DNA from: Alphaproteobacteria bacterium
GTDB lineage: Bacteria > Pseudomonadota > Alphaproteobacteria > Thalassobaculales > Thalassobaculaceae
Direction: 5' to 3'
Assembly: GCA_028822575.1 (NCBI GenBank)
Contig: JAPKDN010000183.1
Location: 1-6,663, forward strand
Length of the DNA: 6,663 bases
Part shown: positions 1 through 4,347 of the stretch, piece by piece
How positions within the stretch are numbered: the first letter of the stretch is position 1
Layout of the letters: every line of letters begins with the position of its first letter
The notes under the pieces: generated by a model
Databases searched by the model: none
What the model was told of the DNA's origin: nothing
Seen by the model: the letters and a program-made list of their open reading frames with translations, nothing else
Made by a program: the position numbers and the translations under genes

Positions 1-2
1 AG

Positions 3-80
3 GTTGCCATGCCGGGAAGTTTGTTCGAGAAAATACTGGGTCTGATTGATGATCTACGCCGAAGACCTGTTCCGGTGTAG
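3..80 (+). CDS. Possible 3' end of a gene entering from the left
   Basis: One frame is open from the left edge for 25 codons and ends with TAG at 78-80; the other two plus frames close earlier (TGA near 43 and 47). The visible tail reads VAMPGSLFEKILGLIDDLRR followed by RPVPV. It looks like an amphipathic helix and a short basic end, but I do not recognise a family. So short an open frame at an edge can arise by chance. If real, the gene lies on the same strand as the selenoprotein gene, a little over 200 bases upstream of its likely start. Confidence 0.25.
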   Translation, partial: VAMPGSLFEKILGLIDDLRRRPVPV

Positions 81-312
81 ACCGGGGAAATCAACGGCAG
101 TATGAAAATGACAGGAGAGGTGCGTCTGGATGGCAAAAAATATCGAAAAAGGGGCATTCAGAACGCCGCCAAGGCATCAAAACCATAGACGTTGGGTGTT
201 CGGCGAAGGTGATCATTCTAAAAGGAGTGCGATCATGTATGATTGTGTCGAATTTGATGACTATCCGGGAAATATATGTTTAGACATGTCGGATATAGCG
301 AGGAGTGTCACC
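81..312 (+). promoter_or_regulatory. 5' region of the selenoprotein gene with stacked Shine-Dalgarno-like sites
   Basis: The frame of the downstream selenoprotein stays open back to an ATG at 130. Three ATG codons in this frame are each preceded by a purine-rich site: AGGAGAGG at about 113-120 before the ATG at 130, AAGGAG at 222-227 (7-base gap) before the ATG at 235, and AGGAG at 301-305 (7-base gap) before the ATG at 313. The family-like sequence begins only after 313, so I treat 130-312 as leader. The first 60 residues of the longest version are basic, of low complexity and unlike the AhpD-like part. I see no convincing promoter. Confidence 0.4.
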
Positions 313-1413
313 ATGGAAATCGAGGTCGCGGGCGAGATGTTACCCATGCGCGAAGGCTTGGCCCGCGAGGTCGGGGGCGCCTGGGCGCGGTTGGCGCAAC
401 CGGGCACCTGGTGGACCGGGGCGGAGCGGCTGGCGATTGCGGGGGAAGCGCGCCGCGCCCAGGCCTGCGGTCTTTGCCGGCGGCGCAAGGCGGCCTTGTC
501 GCCCTACACCGTTGAGGGCGAGCACGATGGGGCAGGCGATTTGGCCCCGGCGGCGGTGGAGGCGACCCATCGTTTGGTGACCGATGCGGGGCGGATTACG
601 GAACGCTGGATCCAGTCCCTGCTTGCCGGCAGTGAAATGCCAGCACTGGAAGAGACCGGGTATGTGGAGATCGTGGGCGTCATCGCCATGATAACGGCGC
701 TGGATGTCCTGCATCAGGCGCTGGGCCTGCCCCTGCGCGATCTGCCGGCGCCTCTTGCCGGCCCACCTAGCCGCCGCCGTCCCGAAGGCGCGCAGCGCAA
801 CCTGGCCTGGGTATTGACCCTGGCGCCGGAAGACGTAGGCCCGGACGATCCCAATCCCTATCCGGTGCATGGTGACAAGAATATCCATCGTGGCTTGAGC
901 CTGGTGCCCCAAGAGGTGTTTAATTTTTTTGATCTTGATGTAGAGCTTTATTTGCAGGATCACGAGATCAGGGATTTCGCCCACGAATTCCGCGCCATCA
1001 GCCATGCTCAGATAGAGCTGATCGCCGGGCGAACTTCCGCACTCAACGGGTGTTATTATTGAACCACCTCCCATTCAGCCCTGCTCCGTGAGAGCGGTAA
1101 CAATTCTGGTGATACTTACGACCTCTCGGCCATCATGACGGCGGATGGTGCCGGCAGCGTGCCCCATGGCCAAATCCTGATCGATCTGGTGGAGGCCGTG
1201 CACGGTGGCGGGCGCGCCGCCATGGCGGCGGCGCGCCGGGCAGTGCGGGCAAGCCTGGGCGATGCCGCCTTTGTCGATGCCTGCGCCACCATTGCTTCTT
1301 TCTGCGCGGTGGTGAAAATCGCCGACGGCACTGGTATCCCGCTGGAGGACTACAAGGAAGAAGCGACCCGCGAACTGCGGCGGGAATTGGCGATCAACAG
1401 TTTTCAAAACTAG
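313..1413 (+). CDS. AhpD-like alkylhydroperoxidase-related selenoprotein (Sec at 1060-1062)
   Basis: I read this as one 366-residue gene with selenocysteine at the in-frame TGA (residue 250). Before the TGA the protein ends in LNGCYY; after it the same frame continues TTSHSALLRES and runs 116 residues to TAG. This reproduces the AhpD active site: Glu235 (12 before Cys247), Cys247-x-x-Sec250 and His254, matching Glu118, Cys130, Cys133 and His137 of Mycobacterium tuberculosis AhpD. Such proteins reduce peroxides or act as thiol-disulfide oxidoreductases in the cytoplasm; the substrate here is unknown. The N-terminal half carries WWTGAERLAIAGEA and a second CxxC (Cys52, Cys55), suggesting a diverged first CMD/AhpD-like repeat. 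The 313 start has a good AGGAG site; starts at 235 or 130 are possible. A SECIS-like hairpin follows the TGA. Alternative: a Cys-to-stop mutation, one base change from TGT or TGC. Confidence 0.85.
1063..1101 (+). promoter_or_regulatory. Candidate bacterial SECIS element
   Basis: Just after the TGA at 1060-1062 the RNA can fold into a hairpin: GCTC (1083-1086) pairs with GAGC (1092-1095) around the 5-base loop CGTGA (1087-1091). The stem extends by CC (1080-1081) with GG (1096-1097), leaving T1082 bulged. The loop starts 24 bases after the TGA and has G as its second base followed by U. Known bacterial SECIS elements lie within the coding sequence downstream of UGA and need a G early in the apical loop for SelB binding, so position and loop both fit. 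Folding was done by eye. Confidence 0.7.
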
Positions 1414-1497
1414 CGATAATTTAGCGACCGGTCTCGCCGTCATGATAACCTGATGCGACCTTGTCAAGGTTGAGGGCGGGCCATCTTGGAGACGCCC
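1400..1497. other. Palindrome-rich junction, possible insertion-sequence end
   Basis: This stretch joins the end of the selenoprotein gene to a helicase-like fragment on the other strand. It holds GTTTT-C-AAAAC (1400-1410), the direct repeat TAGCGA-TAATT-TAGCGA starting at 1411, and the palindrome ACCTTG-T-CAAGGT (1458-1470). Short clustered repeats of this kind occur at ends of IS elements such as the IS21 family, but I see no transposase, so the assignment is only a guess. The last few codons of the selenoprotein (INSFQN) lie in this patch and may not be native. Confidence 0.3.
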
Positions 1498-1680
1498 ATT
1501 AAAACGTTCACGCATGTCGACGGGGACCCCGCCAACGACCCAATGCTCGACATGCTGCGTGATTGCCTGTGTCGCCAGATAACCTTCGATGAAGATCTCG
1601 AAGACGTCCCCGCGATCCTTCTCCTCAAAGATGTCGTTCACACGGGATTCAAATTCCGAAAAGGTCCGCAGATCAGACCT
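1498..1680 (-). pseudogene. N-terminal fragment resembling a large helicase/restriction-type protein
   Basis: Read on the minus strand, this frame gives RSDLRTFSEFESRVNDIFEE, then KDRGDVFEIFIEGYLATQ and HWVVGGVPVDMRERFN. The pattern K-D-R-G-D-x-F-E-x-F-x-E-x-Y-L followed by an HVEHWVVGGVP strand resembles the N-terminal nuclease-like segment of large DEAD/DEAH helicase proteins tied to restriction or defence islands, as far as I can judge from memory. Similarity seems to end at about 1498, where the sequence enters the palindrome-rich patch. No start codon with a ribosome site is evident; the frame opens directly after the maoC stop. The helicase motifs and the rest of the usual length are missing, so this is a truncated remnant. 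Confidence 0.5.
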
Positions 1681-1713
1681 AAAAATAGAAATTCCTACTC
1701 CCCGTTCGGTTGC

Positions 1714-2175
1714 TCAGACTGCGAGTTCATAGAGTTCGGTTCGCACTGCCTCCAGGACGGTCTCACCGGTCTGTCTCCTCGTCACATCCCTCAAGCGAGC
1801 GACGCAACGTTTCGGCGCGCTACTGGGACGCGCGTCCAGAATTTCGCTCTCTACCGTGATGGTGTCGCCGGGATAGACCGCGCTAGTGAAGCGCACGCTT
1901 TCGAAGCCGAGCAGGGCGATGAGTCGAAATCCGTGCTCGGCCATGAGACTCCGGACGCCGCTAGTATTCGCCAGCCCGATGGTCGTGCTCAGGACACACA
2001 CGCCTGGTAGGATCCGTTCGCCGAACGAGGTCGATTGCATGTGCTCGCTATCAGCATGGATAGGGCCAATCGTCCAGTTCAGGTTGACGAGCATGCTAAA
2101 GTCACCCTCGCCGATCGTCCGGCCAATGCTCGAGCGCTTTTCCTTGTACGAGATTGCTTCGAGTAGCTCTTTCAC
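1714..2175 (-). CDS. MaoC-like hot-dog fold dehydratase/hydratase
   Basis: This is a complete 153-residue protein, about the usual length of a single-domain MaoC-like hydratase. These enzymes typically hydrate or dehydrate enoyl- or hydroxyacyl-CoA thioesters in the cytoplasm. Visible signatures are the opening GRTIGEGDFSMLVNL, the central GPIHAD (His40, Asp42) with FGERILPGVCVL, and a later strand pattern VRFTSAVYPGDTITVESEIL. In classic (R)-hydratases the motif is D-x-N-P-x-H; here Thr35 stands where Asp is expected and Gly37 where Asn is expected, while Pro38 and His40 remain. This may mark a subfamily with another substrate. The start is GTG at 2173-2175, preceded by AAGGGAGA with GGAG 6 bases away. 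The next genes on both sides are remnants, so the operon context has been lost. Confidence 0.88.
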   Translation of the reverse strand: MKELLEAISYKEKRSSIGRTIGEGDFSMLVNLNWTIGPIHADSEHMQSTSFGERILPGVCVLSTTIGLANTSGVRSLMAEHGFRLIALLGFESVRFTSAVYPGDTITVESEILDARPSSAPKRCVARLRDVTRRQTGETVLEAVRTELYELAV

Positions 2176-2210
2176 ATCCGTCTCCCTTTTGTGCAGTTGT
2201 GGCTCTGTCC

Positions 2211-2222
2211 GGCGATTTCGCC
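2211..2222. repeat. Short perfect inverted repeat upstream of the MaoC gene
   Basis: GGCGA-TT-TCGCC is a perfect 12-base palindrome lying 36 bases upstream of the MaoC start codon, between that gene and the IS66 remnant. It could be a small operator or chance; there is no T-run that would make it a terminator. Confidence 0.25.
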
Positions 2223-2283
2223 CTATTTAGTGACCAAAGGTAACCGTCCGGTGACGCCGCCCTACCGCACGACGGATGTCCTA

Positions 2284-2307
2284 GTTACGCTGAAGCCTCA
2301 GCGTAAC
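2284..2307. repeat. 10-bp perfect hairpin over the IS66 transposase stop codon
   Basis: GTTACGCTGA (2284-2293) and TCAGCGTAAC (2298-2307) are perfect inverted copies around the 4-base loop AGCC. The hairpin covers the last codons and the TAA stop of the minus-strand transposase fragment. No T-run follows on either strand, so it is not a standard intrinsic terminator; it may attenuate transcription at the element end or be fortuitous. Confidence 0.55.
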
Positions 2308-2482
2308 GCCATGGCATGAGTTCGTCGAGCTTGGGGATTTTATGCTCGGCGCTGCGGTCACGAACCTCGCTGAGCCAGGCTCGTGGGTCGACGCCGATTA
2401 ATTCTGCCGTTTCGAACAGCGTGTAGGCGTTGTAGCTGGGAAACGATTTTCTGTTATGGCCATAAGCTGCTGCCATGAGCAC
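2285..2482 (-). pseudogene. IS66-family transposase, C-terminal fragment
   Basis: The 65-residue reading gives NAYTLFETAELIGVDPRAWL, then IPKLDELMPWRYAEASA and a TAA stop. The run AYTL-x-ETA-x-L-x-x-VDP-x-AWL and the ending LDELMPW closely match the conserved C-terminal domain of IS66 transposases (typically A-Y-T-L-I-E-T-A-K-L-N-x-V-D-P and I-D-E-L-L-P-W). The segment before it (RKSFPSY) looks like a shortened form of the usual R-K-N-x-L-F-A-G-S-D stretch, so there is an internal deletion near the break. A complete protein would be several hundred residues; the DDE catalytic core is absent. The apparent GTG start at 2482 is accidental. Confidence 0.8.
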
Positions 2483-2732
2483 CCATCAATTGAGTCCGCT
2501 ATATGCGTCAACAGCGGAGATTGAAATCCCGTGCACAACAATAGCGCAAAGCGCCCACCCATATTATAATTCGATTATTCTAGAAATAAAGATGACACAT
2601 GATCAATTGGATAGAAATCGAGCGTCGCGTCAGGACCAACGGCCAACTTATGCTCTCAACAGTGGTTTCCTCCCAGCCCCGCGGAACCTTATCCAGTGGC
2701 AGGGTATCGCAGGAATTGTTGGAGGATCGGTG
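2483..2732. other. Non-coding junction between IS66 remnant and phage-like cassette
   Basis: I find no convincing gene here. A plus frame is open from 2475 into the terminase fragment, but its sequence is of no recognisable type and the good ribosome site GGAGGA at 2721-2726 points to the ATG at 2733. An AT-rich stretch around 2560-2590 could hold a promoter for the cassette, without a clear consensus pair. Confidence 0.4.
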
Positions 2733-2873
2733 ATGGCGAACCTAATCCCAAAATAAAACGCCTTTGCGCTCGCCTATGTCGAGACCGGCAACGCGTCGGA
2801 AGCGTATCGCCGCGCCTACAACACCAAAAACATGAAGCCGGAAAAGGTGAACCGGAGCGCCACCGCCGACTAA
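2733..2873 (+). pseudogene. Phage terminase small subunit, N-terminal remnant with nonsense codon
   Basis: The ATG has a strong GGAGGA site 6 bases upstream. The frame reads MANLIPK, then TAA at 2754-2756, then NAFALAYVETGNASEAYRRA, YNTKNMKPEKVNRSA and TAA at 2871-2873. The pattern x-F-A-x-A-Y-V-E-T-G-N-A-S-E-A-Y-R-x-A-Y followed by K-P-x-x-V-N-R-x-A is the helix-turn-helix start of phage terminase small subunits, which recognise packaging sites on viral DNA. The family commonly has Gln (CAA or CAG) where the first TAA stands, so one base change explains it. The rest of the protein is missing: after the second stop only KITSK is reminiscent of the family. The gene is dead; the intact cassette gene starts 30 bases after the second stop. 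Confidence 0.8.
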
Positions 2874-2902
2874 CCTATTAAGATTACGTCGAAGGCCGAT
2901 CA

Positions 2903-3541
2903 ATGACCAAGCATAACCGAAAAAAACCAGCCCCAAATACATTGGTCGCAAGGGAATACGAGCCAACGCCACAAGATCGAACGGCGGCCAAGGTCTATGC
3001 CGGACGGGAAAACGATTTGCTCCCGCTAACTCCGTTGAAAATTCAGGAGGTTGAAGGCGGCATTAAAATCACGACTAATCATCCGGAACCACAATACGCC
3101 AAAATGAAACTGGCAAATGCTCTCGCATCCACGGACAACGCGTTTATCGATGGCATAATGAAGCAGATAATTAGCGTTGGCTCTCATGGCAAAGGCATTA
3201 ATGAAGACAGAGTAAATTTCATGGTGTCGGTGATCAACGGCGTTAAGCCGAAGAATCAATTGGAGACGATGCTCGCAGCGCAAATGGCGGCGGTCCACAA
3301 CGTGACGGTGATCTATGCTAGACGTCTCACTATCGCAGATACGTTTATGGAAGCCGAGGCAGCAGAGCGTTCGTTCAACAAGCTGGCGCGAACCTTCACG
3401 ACGCAGATGGAAGCCTTAAAACGCTATCGCACCGGTGGCGAGCAGAAGGTCACGGTCCAGCACGTTGACGTCCAGGACGGTGGTCAGGCGATTGTCGGCA
3501 ATGTCCAGGGGATGGGGGACTGGCAAAGAAAGCGGAGCTAA
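2903..3541 (+). CDS. Conserved phage-associated protein of unknown function
   Basis: This is an intact 212-residue protein with ATG start and GAAGG about 7 bases upstream. The N-terminus is basic (MTKHNRKKPAPNTLVAREYE). A predicted helical core follows, with NQLETMLAAQMAAVHNVTVI and AERSFNKLARTFTTQMEALK, and the end has GGEQKVTVQHV (about 178-188) and GGQAIVGNV (about 193-201). I recognise this tail from conserved proteins in prophage-like cassettes of Alphaproteobacteria, where no function is assigned. It has no signal peptide or membrane segment. The next gene, a short HGG-type protein, begins 4 bases after its stop, which fits the usual pairing. Both neighbours are broken while this frame is clean, so it may be retained by selection or simply not yet hit. 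Confidence 0.75.
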   Translation: MTKHNRKKPAPNTLVAREYEPTPQDRTAAKVYAGRENDLLPLTPLKIQEVEGGIKITTNHPEPQYAKMKLANALASTDNAFIDGIMKQIISVGSHGKGINEDRVNFMVSVINGVKPKNQLETMLAAQMAAVHNVTVIYARRLTIADTFMEAEAAERSFNKLARTFTTQMEALKRYRTGGEQKVTVQHVDVQDGGQAIVGNVQGMGDWQRKRS

Positions 3542-3545
3542 CCTC

Positions 3546-3798
3546 ATGAACGCGCGTTATCCCTTCCAAACGTCACCACGTTGTACGGCTATGTCGAAGA
3601 GGACACGCAAGCCTTGCAAGGCACCCGCTACGAGGATGGACTGTCTGTCGGTTTCACGGGGCTGGTGGCGGTGCGCCGAAAGGCAAGCGGAATAATGCGT
3701 ACAGGCATGGGGAATTTACTGTTGAGGCGGTAGAAGAACGCCGTCAGGTTCATGAATTTTTGCGTCAGGCGCGAGAAACCCTTGCCGTAATTTCGTGA
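3546..3798 (+). pseudogene. HGG-motif small phage-associated protein, frameshifted
   Basis: The gene starts with ATG at 3546, GGAG 8 bases upstream. Its first frame reads MNARYPFQTSPRCTAMSKRT, RKPCKAPA, and then loses sense. From about 3631 another frame continues RGWTVCRFHGAGGGAPKGKR, NNAYRHGEFTVEAVEERRQV and HEFLRQARETLAVIS to TGA at 3796-3798. Joined, these form the familiar small protein with P-R-C-x-A-x-x-x-R-x-x-x-P-C-x-x-P-A, a later C-R-x-H-G-A-G-G-G-x-P-x-G and N-x-x-R-H-G, probably a zinc-binding knuckle, found beside the previous gene in prophage-like cassettes. The shift lies near 3628-3630 and is explained by loss of two bases or gain of one. No slippery sequence is seen, so decay or a sequencing error is likelier than programmed frameshifting. 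Confidence 0.75.
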
Positions 3799-4107
3799 GT
3801 TGCCGCTGCGGTCCATGGTCGTCGTGGAAATAAAGAAGGAAAATTCCTAATCCGGTCGGGCGGCGATGGTCTTGCAGTTCCCACTTTCAGAAATCTAAAA
3901 TTCGATGAAATTCATTTGAACGGTTTTGGGCCAATAACGCCGCCGCCCGTCGAGTTCTGCTATCGGTCAAACCGGAAGTGAATTTATAACGACGGATAGT
4001 CCGAAAATGGCCATTAGCAGTCATATTGTCTTTAATGCATTAGGGTCTGCTATATTTACCTGAGCCAAAGGGCCTATGAATTAGGCTCGGCAAAATTTGA
4101 TGAAGGA
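3799..4107. other. Gene-poor stretch of about 300 bases
   Basis: No gene is recognisable. The only structure I see is a 9-base perfect inverted pair, CGGGCGGCG at 3857-3865 and CGCCGCCCG at 3941-3949, about 75 bases apart. TTGTCT at 4026-4031 and TATATT at 4051-4056, with a 19-base spacer, make a weak sigma-70-like promoter for what follows. Confidence 0.4.
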
Positions 4108-4308
4108 ATGGTTATTTCTCGCCTTTCCCAGCTCCCCGATGTGAAAATCGGCCGCCTTCTGCAAAGAAATACTTTCACTGCGACCGACCCGAAAACCACG
4201 AATTTGCTGAATTTTCCGATAAATGCCACCGTCGGAGACGTATTGCGCGTGATCACCGACAAGGATGGTATCGCGATCTGTTTTAGGTCAAACCAAACAC
4301 CATGGTGA
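4108..4308 (+). CDS. Doubtful 66-residue hypothetical protein
   Basis: The frame is open from 4036 and the first ATG is at 4108, giving MVISRLSQLPDVKIGRLLQR, then NTFTATDPKTTNLLNF, PINATVGDVLRVITDKDGIA and a short tail. I do not recognise it. The composition looks protein-like (mixed helix and strand, with a segment reminiscent of a small alpha/beta domain), but AAGGA directly abuts the ATG, leaving no spacer for a ribosome site. It may be the tail of a truncated gene, as reading upstream gives IYLSQRAYELGSAKFDEG in the same frame. It ends 39 bases before the phosphoesterase gene. Confidence 0.3.
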   Translation: MVISRLSQLPDVKIGRLLQRNTFTATDPKTTNLLNFPINATVGDVLRVITDKDGIAICFRSNQTPW

Positions 4309-4347
4309 TTTCGTCAGTCTGAAATTTGATATAGAGGAACCCACGAA

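Larger units (their letters stand above)
2240..2482 (-). mobile_element. IS66-family remnant with one probable end
   Basis: The stretch contains the C-terminal part of an IS66-type transposase and, beyond its stop codon, a probable element end beginning GTAACCGTCCGGTGACGCC at 2240. IS66 elements usually start with GTAA- and have GC-rich inverted repeats, so this fits, though I judge it from general knowledge of the family. The flanking GACCAAAG (2232-2239) would be half of the 8-base target duplication, but I see no second copy. The other end, the accessory genes and most of the transposase are missing, so the element cannot move by itself. Confidence 0.6.

Noticed and set aside
340..1074. 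Long minus-strand frame opposite the selenoprotein gene
   Set aside because: It is a shadow frame in GC-rich coding DNA; the protein is rich in R, A and G with no family pattern, while the plus strand encodes a recognised family.
1135..1413. A separate 92-residue gene downstream of the AhpD-like ORF
   Set aside because: It is in the same frame as the upstream gene, has no ribosome site at its ATG, and supplies the missing C-terminal half of the AhpD-like protein across the TGA.
1075..1641. A 188-residue minus-strand protein
   Set aside because: Only its first 48 residues look like a real protein (the helicase-like fragment); the rest is the antisense of the selenoprotein gene and the palindromic patch.
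1486..2010. A plus-strand ORF of 174 residues
   Set aside because: It is antisense to the MaoC gene and the helicase-like fragment and has no family pattern or ribosome site.
2211..2307. Intrinsic terminators at the inverted repeats
   Set aside because: None of the hairpins is followed by a T-run on either strand.
2475..2756. A 93-residue plus-strand ORF leading into the terminase remnant
   Set aside because: It runs in frame into the terminase start and ends at its nonsense codon; the strong GGAGGA site and family similarity begin only at 2733.
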